Below, piece by piece: positions 1 to 8,490 of a DNA stretch of 58,054 bases (position 1 is the first letter of the stretch; every line of letters starts with the position of its first letter). The stretch spans positions 1 to 58,054 of the forward strand of contig DASRZP010000002.1 in the NCBI GenBank assembly GCA_035686305.1. Reading direction: 5' to 3'. The notes beneath the pieces are model-generated. The model had not been told where the DNA came from. It saw nothing but the letters and a program-made list of their open reading frames with translations, and did no database searches. Source of the stretch: Thermodesulfovibrionales bacterium. GTDB taxonomy: Bacteria > Nitrospirota > Thermodesulfovibrionia > Thermodesulfovibrionales > UBA9159. A program made the translations under genes and the position numbers.

Positions 1-37
1 AAGGATGAATGATCTCCGGCAGTCGTTAGTCTCTTGT

Positions 38-70
38 TGCAAAGCACGGGCACTTTGCTGACCTGATAAG
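38..70 (+). promoter_or_regulatory. conserved leader motif, copy A
   Basis: The core reads CGGGCACTTTGCTGACC, with GCAAAG (39-44) able to pair with CTTTGC (53-58). The same core occurs on the minus strand at 40184-40217 and on the plus strand near 40494-40522. Each copy is followed by GGGAACC/GGAACC/GGGACC and then a long terminator hairpin. Here the start codon of a PEP-CTERM gene lies about 130 bp downstream. The promoter must lie at or before the window edge. I do not recognise it as a known riboswitch class. Confidence 0.5.
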
Positions 71-86
71 CGAAAAGGACACAGGG

Positions 87-130
87 AACCCGGATCGATC
101 CGGTCATTGGATCGACCCGGGTTTTTATTT
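87..130 (+). terminator. intrinsic terminator-like hairpin in the leader of the first PEP-CTERM gene
   Basis: AACCCGGATCGATCC (87-101) pairs with GGATCGACCCGGGTT (109-123) apart from a small internal mismatch. A T-rich tract follows (TTTATTTT, 123-130). It lies between leader motif A and the start codon at 203, so it is placed to act as an attenuator. It could also simply end an upstream transcript outside the window. Confidence 0.6.
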
Positions 131-202
131 TGGGCGTTCGATTCCAAAAAACCACTGCCATCGGCAGTAATGGATATTTTGAGGTGCAAAGGAGAAAAGA
201 GG

Positions 203-895
203 ATGAAGCAGTTAATCGCAGCAGTATGCATGGCAGTCTTGTTTGCGGCAGGGACGGCAAGGGCTGATATTGCCGCCCCCGGTGCGATCGCCTATTGGAA
301 CCAATATGGCCAGACAGGACAGCAGGCATCGACTCCCGGGACCGGTTCTACAAACCTTACGGCAATTGATATGACGAGGGGGGCCGGGTTGCTCACTGAC
401 AGCACCGGCGCCAATTCTCTGAATTCCAACGGATGGACAGGTGAGGCGACCGACTACATACAGTTTGGTCTTACGGTTGCGAGCGGATACGAGGCAAGTC
501 TGAGTAATCTCTGGATCGCAACGCGCTCCTCTGCGTACGGCCCGGGAACAATGGGACTGTACGGTTCATCAGACAACTTCGCCCACCAAACCCTGCTTAA
601 CACATTCACTCAGGGGAACGCAACGTATCTTAATAGCGTGGTCGACCTCAGCAGTCTGGGACCAATAACCGGGACCTACATGTTCCGTTTAGAACAAATC
701 GGCACCAACGCTGCAAATGGTTCGACGACAACATCGGCCGGCACCTTCCGTGTAAGCGACTATAACAGCAGCGGTACATACTATTACGATTCAATCATCG
801 GAACTGTAAACCCCACCCCCATCCCTGCTGCGGTATGGCTGTTTGGGTCGGGTCTGGTCGGTCTGGTGGGGATTCGGAGAAGGTCAAACAGATAG
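203..895 (+). CDS. PEP-CTERM (VPLPA-type) sorted surface protein
   Basis: A 230-residue secreted protein. The start at 203 is chosen because AAGGAG (189-194) precedes it and because it opens directly into a signal peptide (MKQLIAAVCMAVLFAAGTARA). An in-frame upstream start at 107 would run through the leader terminator and is unlikely. The mature part is rich in Ser, Thr, Gly and Asn with no domain I recognise. The C-terminus carries a sorting tail: a short Pro-Ile-Pro-Ala motif, the hydrophobic stretch AVWLFGSGLVGLVG and an Arg cluster. That is the VPLPA-like PEP-CTERM form that exosortase D processes in other bacteria. It is probably cut and attached at the cell surface. A leader motif and terminator precede it. 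The ligand or function is unknown. Confidence 0.85.
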   Translation: MKQLIAAVCMAVLFAAGTARADIAAPGAIAYWNQYGQTGQQASTPGTGSTNLTAIDMTRGAGLLTDSTGANSLNSNGWTGEATDYIQFGLTVASGYEASLSNLWIATRSSAYGPGTMGLYGSSDNFAHQTLLNTFTQGNATYLNSVVDLSSLGPITGTYMFRLEQIGTNAANGSTTTSAGTFRVSDYNSSGTYYYDSIIGTVNPTPIPAAVWLFGSGLVGLVGIRRRSNR

Positions 896-1351
896 TCCTG
901 AAAGCGCTACGGCAGAGGAAAGACGCGATGAGAAAGTTGCTCAAGACAGGCCCAAAAGGAAGACACGTCACGTCGTGTGAGGGCGAGGCCGCATCCCGAT
1001 CGAACAACGGAGAGCCTGTCAAGAGAATTCCGGGTATCTCGAAGATGGTAACGCTGGCGAGACCGGTCTTACGAGGCCCTCTCAGATATTCGGCTGGTTG
1101 GAACTGAGCAGAATGAGTTTCGGGGAGAGTCGTTGAACCTCTCGTGGGGCCCGAAGAGGAGACAGCTAATAGCGCCAAGAAACTGAAGCCTCTTCTAGGA
1201 TTGCTCCTAATTGACCATGACACGCCGAATGTAGTGGCTGATAATTGCTGCGGAATCTGCTTCGAGGAGATGTCCTGGCTGCGGTTCCGGCTCAGGCCAG
1301 GGAACTGCCATAACGGTTCTTTCAAGCATTGAACTCTTTCGGAGGACGACT
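896..1351 (+). other. 456-bp gap with no supported gene
   Basis: No convincing gene is seen. Short open frames on both strands lack a ribosome site and protein-like composition. TGGCTGATAATTGC near 1230 resembles a sigma-54 site, but the GG-to-GC spacing is 9 rather than 10. TCGGAGGA (1339-1346) just before 1352 is the ribosome site of the next gene. Confidence 0.5.
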
Positions 1352-4300
1352 ATGAATTTCTGTAAGCGGCTGCCGGCAATCAAACACAAGAATCTCTTCA
1401 TTGCTTTCATTATCGTTGCGTTCGGGCTGACGGCCGGCACCGCGACCGAAGCAAACGTTACCATTTTCCATGTCAATGACACGCATGCCAGATTGACGCC
1501 TCACAAGATGATCGTACCCGCGCACGGGACGTCTGACAGCCAGTTCGAGGACGTGGGCGGTGCTGCATATCTTGCCGGAAAAATGCTGCAGCTTACGGCT
1601 GCGAATCCGGAAGCACTCGTGATCGATGCAGGCGACATCTCGGAAGGCAACCCCATCGGCGACTTCGGCGGCAGCACGAGCCCCCTTACCATCGGGAACT
1701 ACACAATCGGCGGTTGTGCGCCCCTTTTGCCAGGCACCATCAGCAGCAACTGCGGCATGACCCAGTTCTACCAGCTGCTCTCCAAGAAGCTGCTGGCCCA
1801 GCGTGGCCGCGGCATGGACGCGGTGGTGGTCGGAAACCACGATGTTCGTGACGCAAGCTACATCGCCAATCTCGATAACCTCAAGGCCTCGGGCGCGCCG
1901 GTTCTGTCTGTGAATGTCCGGGATATCTCTAACCATATGCCGCACTTTGCCCCTTACACTGTCGTCACCATCAACGGCAAGAAAATCGGTATCCTCGGTT
2001 ACACCACCTCTGCGGCTGAAGTAGGCGCCTCCCTCTCGAACACCCTGGAGGTCGTCCCTTGTGACTGGAATACTGCCGGCTCGCCCAATCCGCCATCAGG
2101 GACCGGATGCCACATTGCGGACTACGTTAACGACCTGCGCAATCAGGGCTGCGATGTGGTCGTATTTGCCCCCCATATCGGCCACAGTGCGTTGGTTGAC
2201 CCGGCTGCGCCGATCCTCGTCGATACGGTGACGCCCAGACTTCCCGAGGTTGTGGTCACCGGCCACTGGCATACCTGGGCGGAATCAGCCGCATGGCAGC
2301 CGTATATGCTCAACTATAAGACGATCTTCACCGAGGCCGGAAGTTTCATGAAATACATTGGCGAGATCGATATCACCGATACCGGCGCATTCGTGAGCGC
2401 GACCAACCACGTGCTTCGCAATACGGATATCACGCCCGACTCTGATGTACAGGCTTTCATAGACAACCTCATTGCCCAGTATGATGAGGTCCATCCGGGA
2501 CATCCTATCGATGAGGTTGTGGGCTACACCGCAAGCGACCTCCTGCTCGACAATAAGATGAAATGGTGGTCTTTAGAGGAATATCCCTGGAGCGGCAATA
2601 ATACTGCAGGGCAATGGATTTGCGACGCCATGCAGTGGAAGGCTGCGCAACTCTTCGGCCAGTGCGACCTTGCCTTCGAGACAGGCGGCGGTGTTCGCGC
2701 CGACATCCCTGCCGGACCCGTTACCTATCTTCAGATTTATGAAACCTTTCCCTGGAGTGATGATGTCTTCTACCGTGTCAACATGACCGGTCAGGAGATC
2801 ATCAACTTCGTCAAAGAAAACAATATGGATGCCGGGTTTTCGAGTGGCCTGGACGTTACCGCGTTCGACGGTATCCCGTCAAGCGCCAAATTCAATGGGC
2901 AGCCGATTGATGTGAACCACACCTACACCGTGGCGATCAACAGTTACATGTATGCCCATCCGCCGACGGGTTGGACGTGGTCCGATACTAGTCCGCTCAC
3001 ATCGACGGTCCTCTGCCGTGACGGTATCGTGGACTATATGCGTCAGTTCACTGCAGCTAATCCATACAGGATAGGTGGGCCGCGCTATCACCTGAATACG
3101 GAATTTTCCGGCGGCTACCGTGCTGTTGTCACCATGATGAACGACAATGATACGAAGCCGGTTTACGATGACGCGTTTATCCGCCTTTTAAGCGCGACGC
3201 CGGAGACGTTGGCGCGCCGGGGCAGCAAACAGGTTCCCACAGACATGGTCAACGCTGACGGCACGATCAACCCGGCGAACCGGCTGTCTGAAAACGAGCT
3301 TTATCGGAGCTTTCTCGGCTTCAAGACCGGTGCGCTCAAACCGGGTGATATCATCGAGACATGGGGCAAAGGCAGCTCCTATGGCGGCGATCCCGAGTTT
3401 GTCGACCAGGAAGGGATCTATGGCGACGGCAGCGAGTTCAAGATCGTGGGCCATGACGAGAGCCTTGGCAAGCCGACGTTCATGACTTCCATCAGTTCCT
3501 TCTGGAACGACAACTATAAGAACCACTATGTGCAGTTCATTGCGAAGAAAACGGGCACGAATACTGTGGCGGATCAATACGGCACCACCATCACGATCAT
3601 GGACGCTACCGCATACACGGCCAAGACCCTGCCGGGAAGTGTTGGCGACATGCTGCTGATCTCAGGCATTCCGACAATGGAGAGCTACGGCCTGCGCTTC
3701 CGCTGTGATAACGTAGTAGTGACCACTGCAACATTTCCGCCGATGACCGGTCCTTCGTCTCACATGGATCCCATACCTGCGGGCACGGTCTCATCACAGG
3801 CAACCTTGAGCGTTACCGCTAGCGTAGGTGCAGGGCTTTATAATCTCACGCCGGTTGCAGATTCATACGTCGGCAGCGGAAGACCGACATCGAACTACGG
3901 CACGAGCACGACCATCTATATCCAGAGCAGCACCACGAGCACTTACGGCAATGAACGGGGCTGGCTGAGGTTCGACCTTACAAGTATCCCGGCAGGCGCG
4001 AGCATTACCGGCGCTACGCTTCAGCTCTATAACTGGGGGGTAGCTGGTGCAGCGCTGCCGACTGAGGTTCGCGGCGGCCAGAGCGACACATGGATTGAAT
4101 CTGGCAGCGGATCGATCACCTGGAACAACCAGCCTGCCTTCGGCGATGTCCTCGATACTCAGACATTGGCGGCAGGCACGTATAACCTCTGGTACAACTG
4201 GAATGTTACTGCCTTTGTCCAGTCCAAATGGACCGGCAACAAGCTCGTCTCCCTTGTGGTAAAGCCTGTGGCAGAAGGATCACCCGACGCAACAGCACCG

Positions 4301-5362
4301 TCCTATAAATTTGACTCGAAAGAATACAGCAGCAACAAACCAAATCTCCAGGTGGCCACAACCGCGAGTTCGGCCACTATTACGCAGGTACAGGTCTTCT
4401 ATCGCTACTCGTCGGACAACGCGACCTGGGGACCGTGGACGTCATACGTTACGATTATGGGAGGGCCGCCATATTCGACATCGTTCACCTTCCCTCAGGG
4501 CTACGGCTACTATGAATTTTACAGCCGGGCGACCGACAGTAACAATAATGTCGAACCTGCGCCAGCGGCTGCCCAGGCCTTCACGCATTATAGTGCCACC
4601 CCTGCGTATTACCCGATCATCTCCCTTGGCAGTCTGTATCAGAAATACGATGGTTCTCCGAAGGCTGTTACTGTCACCACTATTCCGGCAGGAACTTCGT
4701 ACGGTGTAACTTACAACGGCAGCCCAACCCTGCCGGTGAACCCCGGCATCTATGCCGTGACGGCGACGGCGACCCAGGGGGGAAACACTGCAACGACAAC
4801 CGGCACCCTTTCCATCGGTCCGGGCGCGGCTACCATCAGCATCAGTAACCTGAACCAGACCTACGACGGAACAGCCAAGAGCGTTGACGTCACTACAGTA
4901 CCGGTTGGCCTTGCCGTCGCCGTCACTTACAACGGTTCCTCAACACTCCCGATCGGAGCAGGAGGATATGCGGTGGTTGCGAACATCTCAGACCCGAATT
5001 ATATAGGCGCGGCCGCAACAGGAACCTTGACAATCAGCAAAGCCGCAGCCTCTGTCTCACTCGGCACAATGAACTTCACGTACGATGGTTCAGCCAAGAG
5101 TGTGTCTGTTACGACAGATCCTCCCGGCCTCAATGTGACCGTCACCTATAACGGTTCGCAAACGCCTCCAACCGGTCCTGGCTCCTACAGCGTGGTTGCT
5201 ACAGTCAATGACCCCAATTATCAGGGGACAGCCGCAGGGTCGATGACTATCTCACAGGCAGCGCCGCCTTCAGCGGTGCCGGCTCTCAATGGTTGGGGCT
5301 TCATGGTCGCGGCAGTCGCGCTGGGAGGCTACCTGGCTCAGAGGCGCCGCAGCCGTCATTGA
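1352..5362 (+). CDS. large secreted 5'-nucleotidase-type phosphatase with IPTL-like C-terminal anchor
   Basis: A 1336-residue multidomain surface enzyme, started at an ATG with a good ribosome site and a signal peptide (about residues 1-34). Residues 35-340 are a calcineurin-like metallophosphoesterase: NDTHA near 42, DAGDISEGN near 93, GNHD near 161 and GHWH near 304. Residues of about 390-600 match the 5'-nucleotidase C-terminal substrate domain (GGGVRADIPAG). A region of unknown type follows. A DNRLRE-type beta domain lies near 830-1010 (SYVGSGRPTSNYG, WLRFDL). Three MBG-like repeats close the stalk (YDGSPKAV, YDGTAKSV, YDGSAKSV). The tail VPALNGWGF, a hydrophobic helix and RRRSR fit the IPTLxxWG-CTERM sorting signal, which differs from the VPLPA-type tails of its neighbours. 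It likely releases phosphate from nucleotides or other organic phosphates at the surface. Confidence 0.85.
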   Translation: MNFCKRLPAIKHKNLFIAFIIVAFGLTAGTATEANVTIFHVNDTHARLTPHKMIVPAHGTSDSQFEDVGGAAYLAGKMLQLTAANPEALVIDAGDISEGNPIGDFGGSTSPLTIGNYTIGGCAPLLPGTISSNCGMTQFYQLLSKKLLAQRGRGMDAVVVGNHDVRDASYIANLDNLKASGAPVLSVNVRDISNHMPHFAPYTVVTINGKKIGILGYTTSAAEVGASLSNTLEVVPCDWNTAGSPNPPSGTGCHIADYVNDLRNQGCDVVVFAPHIGHSALVDPAAPILVDTVTPRLPEVVVTGHWHTWAESAAWQPYMLNYKTIFTEAGSFMKYIGEIDITDTGAFVSATNHVLRNTDITPDSDVQAFIDNLIAQYDEVHPGHPIDEVVGYTASDLLLDNKMKWWSLEEYPWSGNNTAGQWICDAMQWKAAQLFGQCDLAFETGGGVRADIPAGPVTYLQIYETFPWSDDVFYRVNMTGQEIINFVKENNMDAGFSSGLDVTAFDGIPSSAKFNGQPIDVNHTYTVAINSYMYAHPPTGWTWSDTSPLTSTVLCRDGIVDYMRQFTAANPYRIGGPRYHLNTEFSGGYRAVVTMMNDNDTKPVYDDAFIRLLSATPETLARRGSKQVPTDMVNADGTINPANRLSENELYRSFLGFKTGALKPGDIIETWGKGSSYGGDPEFVDQEGIYGDGSEFKIVGHDESLGKPTFMTSISSFWNDNYKNHYVQFIAKKTGTNTVADQYGTTITIMDATAYTAKTLPGSVGDMLLISGIPTMESYGLRFRCDNVVVTTATFPPMTGPSSHMDPIPAGTVSSQATLSVTASVGAGLYNLTPVADSYVGSGRPTSNYGTSTTIYIQSSTTSTYGNERGWLRFDLTSIPAGASITGATLQLYNWGVAGAALPTEVRGGQSDTWIESGSGSITWNNQPAFGDVLDTQTLAAGTYNLWYNWNVTAFVQSKWTGNKLVSLVVKPVAEGSPDATAPSYKFDSKEYSSNKPNLQVATTASSATITQVQVFYRYSSDNATWGPWTSYVTIMGGPPYSTSFTFPQGYGYYEFYSRATDSNNNVEPAPAAAQAFTHYSATPAYYPIISLGSLYQKYDGSPKAVTVTTIPAGTSYGVTYNGSPTLPVNPGIYAVTATATQGGNTATTTGTLSIGPGAATISISNLNQTYDGTAKSVDVTTVPVGLAVAVTYNGSSTLPIGAGGYAVVANISDPNYIGAAATGTLTISKAAASVSLGTMNFTYDGSAKSVSVTTDPPGLNVTVTYNGSQTPPTGPGSYSVVATVNDPNYQGTAAGSMTISQAAPPSAVPALNGWGFMVAAVALGGYLAQRRRSRH

Positions 5363-5452
5363 TGCCGTGTTGTTCTGAAAGAGAAGGAATCAGCATAACG
5401 ACCTAATTAATACTTACTACTTACTAAGGGTCTCATAATAGTCTGCATATTC

Positions 5453-5515
5453 TTGGCCGTCATTCCCGCGAAGGCAGGAATCCACTTTGAACAGAATGGA
5501 TGCCTGACTAAGAAT
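5453..5515. repeat. interspersed inverted-repeat element (REP/nemis-like half-palindrome)
   Basis: CGTCATTCCCGCGAAGGCAGG, then AATCCACTTTGAACAGAATGGAT and GCCTGACT. The ends can partly fold on each other (AATCCA with TGGAT, GGCAGG with GCCTGA). The CATTCCCGCGAAGGCAGGAA core is of a kind dispersed in many bacterial genomes. Only one copy is visible in this window. It may be a decayed copy, since the second arm lacks the full complement. Confidence 0.5.
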
Positions 5516-5723
5516 CTCGGGCATAACCAATAATAGGGAGCACATCTGTAAATATTATTTGAACTGTTAATAATGTTTGAGGCGATACCCGGGGGATAGA
5601 AGAGAATGGAGCCCAAGAAAGAATCGTTAAACGGGGCGTCTTCTACCGGAGAAACGCAAAAATGACAGGAAAGGAGGGACGCTACGAGAACCTAAGTGGC
5701 AGTTAACGTTGTTAAGAAGCAAA

Positions 5724-5753
5724 ACGAATAATCTATTAACGAATAATCTATTA
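5724..5753. repeat. perfect 15-bp tandem repeat upstream of the metallophosphoesterase gene
   Basis: ACGAATAATCTATTA occurs twice head to tail, 20 bp before the start codon at 5775 and just ahead of the ribosome site. It is A+T-rich and could overlap a promoter or act as an operator. No clear -35/-10 pair can be assigned. Confidence 0.6.
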
Positions 5754-5774
5754 TAGAAAGAGGAGAAACATCTT

Positions 5775-7655
5775 ATGATAACGAAAAGGAGATTTTGGCC
5801 ACGGGAAATAGGGGTGTTACTCGTTGCATTGGTTCTTACGATATCCGTCAGCGTACCATCTTCGTTCGCAGTGGTGGCCGCGGGACCCTGGAAGTTCGGC
5901 ATAATATCCGACACCCAGTGGACTACCGCAGACCCGGCAAATCAGAACCCCAACACCATACCGGCCAGTATCATTAAGCAGATTAACCAGCAGTTCATCA
6001 ACATCAATAACAGCACGCACGATCTCAAATTCGTCATTGCCATGGGTGACATGGTTGACACCGGGAGCCAGGCCAATGATTATGTCCGGGCGCTTTACTC
6101 CCAGGACCTCTATAACGCTGGTATCGGCTTTTATCCTATGCGCGGCAACCACGAGGCGGCCAACGGCACCTATGCGACCTCTGACGCAGACTTATGGCAT
6201 GCCTATCCGCAGCTCGGGTACGTCCTGAGCAACGCCGGCATAAATAACATGACCCCGTCAGACATCACCATCAGCCTGATCTCTCCCTCGATCGTTCAAA
6301 CTAGTTTCCCGCCTGATGTCGCAACGGGTTCTGCTTTCACCGTCGGTTCAGACTTCTCCTATCCCACAACTGCGAACACAGCAAATAACAGTGTTTCTTA
6401 CTCGTTCCAGTATGACAACGCGACATTCATGATACTCGACCAGTTCAAGTCCACCGACTACTACACCAGCCACATCATTCCTGATCAGCAGCAATGGATC
6501 AGCGATGCGCTTTCCGGACGTCCTGCCAACACCCACGCCTTCGCCTTCACTCACAAGAACATCCTGGGCGGGAATCACAAGGACAACATGTTCGGCGGCA
6601 ATGCCAGCGGCGATCCTGGTGACGGCTATGCGCTTGATCCTGTCACGGGCATTCCCAACACGCTTGCTGACAGCACGAACATTTCCAACACGCCTGGCCT
6701 TACCGTGGGACAAAAGCGGGCGAACGAAAACACCTTCCTTTCCCTCCTGCAGGCTAATAAGGTCAAGTACATGATCTCAGGCCACGATCACCATCATTAC
6801 AATTCTATCGTGACCAGCCCGGACCAGCAGAGCAAGGTCCATCAGCTCATCGCCCAGTCAGACAGTTCCAAATTTTATACCCCGACACTCCCGGTTTCGT
6901 CCAATGATATGCCGGTTGAGCAGGACTTGGCCCGTGTCGGTTACTATATCTTCACCGTTGATGGGCCACGCGTGACCATCGATTATTACGCCGACAACCA
7001 CGGCAACTGGCAGTCAGACAGTAACTATCCTTATGGGGCGAACGATCTTACTAATTATCCCAAGCAGATTACCCCGACCTTCACCTTCGTGAAGCGTTCG
7101 ACCACCGGATACAGCCTGAACGGCATAGAGAAACTGGTTGCCGAAGGCGGATCATATGCCATGACTGACGATACCACCAAGGCCACGACAATGGAAAACG
7201 GCTTCCTCGGCACTTCCATGTCCATACTCTCCGGGACCAACAACAGCAGCGCTAAGACGAACTACAACAAAGCTCTGACGAAGGCCGTGAACACCGGCTG
7301 GGCGGCAAAGACTACCGACACCATTAGTGATGTCCTGTACCTCTGGGGCATGACCGATCTCGGGGCAGCATCTACAGACAAATTTGCCCTCTCCATGACA
7401 TATGATCCGTCTGTAGTTGTAACCGCCGATACTATCAACCAGGGCCATATCGTCACCCTTAGCACGAAGGATGGGACGGGGAATTGGGTGGATGCGGTTA
7501 ATCAAAACGTCGGCACCAGCAGAAAAAGATTCATCCTTGGTCCCTGGAATAGCGCATACCCGTTGGGTACGTATGGAGTTGATCCTGCTACTCATACAGC
7601 CTGGGTCGTCATCAACACGACCGGCTCCGGACAGTTCGCTGTGGTTCAGAAATAG
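5775..7655 (+). CDS. secreted calcineurin-like metallophosphoesterase
   Basis: A 626-residue protein with an AGAGGAG ribosome site (5758-5764) and an N-terminal signal segment (about residues 12-36). Metallophosphoesterase motifs run in order: ISDTQ near 44, MGDMVDTG near 90, RGNHE near 123, FTHKN near 257 and GHDHHH near 336. Motif I is DTQ rather than DxH, a variant known in this superfamily. Residues from about 430 form a second, beta-rich domain of unknown type. No C-terminal sorting tail is present, so it should be released or stay periplasmic. It is followed 40 bp later by a PEP-CTERM gene that probably shares its transcript. A role in phosphate scavenging beside the anchored nucleotidase is an inference; the substrate is not known. 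Confidence 0.8.
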   Translation: MITKRRFWPREIGVLLVALVLTISVSVPSSFAVVAAGPWKFGIISDTQWTTADPANQNPNTIPASIIKQINQQFININNSTHDLKFVIAMGDMVDTGSQANDYVRALYSQDLYNAGIGFYPMRGNHEAANGTYATSDADLWHAYPQLGYVLSNAGINNMTPSDITISLISPSIVQTSFPPDVATGSAFTVGSDFSYPTTANTANNSVSYSFQYDNATFMILDQFKSTDYYTSHIIPDQQQWISDALSGRPANTHAFAFTHKNILGGNHKDNMFGGNASGDPGDGYALDPVTGIPNTLADSTNISNTPGLTVGQKRANENTFLSLLQANKVKYMISGHDHHHYNSIVTSPDQQSKVHQLIAQSDSSKFYTPTLPVSSNDMPVEQDLARVGYYIFTVDGPRVTIDYYADNHGNWQSDSNYPYGANDLTNYPKQITPTFTFVKRSTTGYSLNGIEKLVAEGGSYAMTDDTTKATTMENGFLGTSMSILSGTNNSSAKTNYNKALTKAVNTGWAAKTTDTISDVLYLWGMTDLGAASTDKFALSMTYDPSVVVTADTINQGHIVTLSTKDGTGNWVDAVNQNVGTSRKRFILGPWNSAYPLGTYGVDPATHTAWVVINTTGSGQFAVVQK

Positions 7656-7695
7656 CGGGCACAAAATTTAGATCAAGAAAAGAGGAGAAACTAAC

Positions 7696-8268
7696 ATGTT
7701 CAAGAAGATAATTGTGATTGCAGCAATGGCACTCCTTTCCCTCGGCGCGCAGACCGGTATCGCGAGCGCGGACCTTGTGAACGGCGGCTTCGAGACCGGC
7801 GATTTCACCGGCTGGTCGGTAGATCAACTCAATAACTGGGCAATAGTGTTAAATTCAGGCACTCAACATTCAGGGAATTTTGAGGCTCAATTGGGAACAT
7901 ATGGAACTGCCGGCACGCTCTCGCAGACGTTTGCAACTACAAGTGGCAACGAATACAAAGTCAGCTTCTGGCTTGCGAACGATTATAAGGATTCGACCAA
8001 TGTGTTTCAGGTGCTCTGGAATGGTAACATCCAGAATGTCAGCCCCGTATTAAATCTCACCTTAGCTTCCGTCTATACTGAGTATCAGTTTACGGCAATT
8101 TCTGACAACTTAGGCATGTCAACTCTCACATTCAATTTCCAGAACGATCAGAGCGTATTTCACCTTGACGACGTCAGCGCAACCCCGACGCCTATCCCGG
8201 CGGCGGTATGGCTGTTTGGCTCTGGTCTCCTGGGACTGATCGGCGTTCGGAGAAGAGCGCGGATCTAG
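7696..8268 (+). CDS. PEP-CTERM (VPLPA-type) protein with carbohydrate-binding-like fold
   Basis: A 190-residue secreted protein with ribosome site AAAAGAGGAG (7678-7687) and signal peptide (MFKKIIVIAAMALLSLGAQTG). The mature part begins with LVNGGFETGDFTGW, the usual opening of jelly-roll beta-sandwich PEP-CTERM proteins. It also contains FHLDDVSA, the typical closing strand of these carbohydrate-binding-like modules. The tail has a Pro-Ile-Pro-Ala motif, AVWLFGSGLLGLIG and RRRAR, very close to the tail of the 203-895 protein. Both are thus likely substrates of the same exosortase. It follows the metallophosphoesterase gene by 40 bp and is closed by a hairpin at 8295-8318. Confidence 0.85.
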   Translation: MFKKIIVIAAMALLSLGAQTGIASADLVNGGFETGDFTGWSVDQLNNWAIVLNSGTQHSGNFEAQLGTYGTAGTLSQTFATTSGNEYKVSFWLANDYKDSTNVFQVLWNGNIQNVSPVLNLTLASVYTEYQFTAISDNLGMSTLTFNFQNDQSVFHLDDVSATPTPIPAAVWLFGSGLLGLIGVRRRARI

Positions 8269-8294
8269 GAGTTTTGGTGGTCCTTGGCACGGAA

Positions 8295-8318
8295 AGGCCC
8301 TGCCGTGAGGCAGGGCCT
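8295..8318 (+). terminator. strong hairpin, probable transcription terminator
   Basis: AGGCCCTGCC pairs perfectly with GGCAGGGCCT around a GTGA loop, 26 bp after the stop of the PEP-CTERM gene. The tract after it (CGTCC) is not T-rich, so termination may need help or may be weak. Confidence 0.6.
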
Positions 8319-8382
8319 CGTCCTAAGCGTATGCCGCCAATCAGCTCAGTGGGTTTCACCCCCTCTCACTTGCGCCGGTCAA

Positions 8383-8438
8383 TTTAACAAAACCTTAACG
8401 TGCCCTTCATCACTCTGTAAAGAATAACCGCTTATACT
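8383..8438 (+). promoter_or_regulatory. Pho-box-like promoter before the divergent exosortase gene
   Basis: Four 7-bp repeats at exact 11-bp steps: TTTAACA (8383), CTTAACG (8394), CTTCATC (8405) and TGTAAAG (8416). A -10-like TATACT (8433-8438) follows after 10 bp. This repeat period, with the box in place of a -35, is the known layout of PhoB/PhoP-activated promoters. The last two repeats are weak. Confidence 0.55.
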
Positions 8439-8490
8439 CTCCGTGCAATTGTCTCATACATAGCCAAGTGCCGATAACGGACCTGAGCAT

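Noticed and set aside
1-130. Cyclic-di-GMP (GEMM) or other known riboswitch upstream of the first PEP-CTERM gene
   Set aside because: GCAAAGC and CGGG words recall GEMM, but the required CACAGGGCAAACC/GACGCAAAGCC order and tail are not present. I therefore report only a conserved leader motif.
1225-1245. Sigma-54 promoter before the nucleotidase gene (TGGCTGATAATTGC)
   Set aside because: GG and GC are 9 bases apart rather than 10, and the AC of TGGCAC is missing.
795-1325. A 176-codon minus-strand open frame across the first intergenic gap
   Set aside because: It overlaps the end of the PEP-CTERM gene, has no ribosome site and has low-complexity composition with no domain.
1322-1945. A 207-codon minus-strand frame inside the nucleotidase gene
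   Set aside because: It lies antisense to the well-supported catalytic domain and has no family motif, so it is a shadow frame.
5453-5515. Insertion sequence or integron site near the short interspersed repeat
   Set aside because: No transposase or integrase fragment and no target-site duplication is visible; it is a single short palindrome-type repeat.
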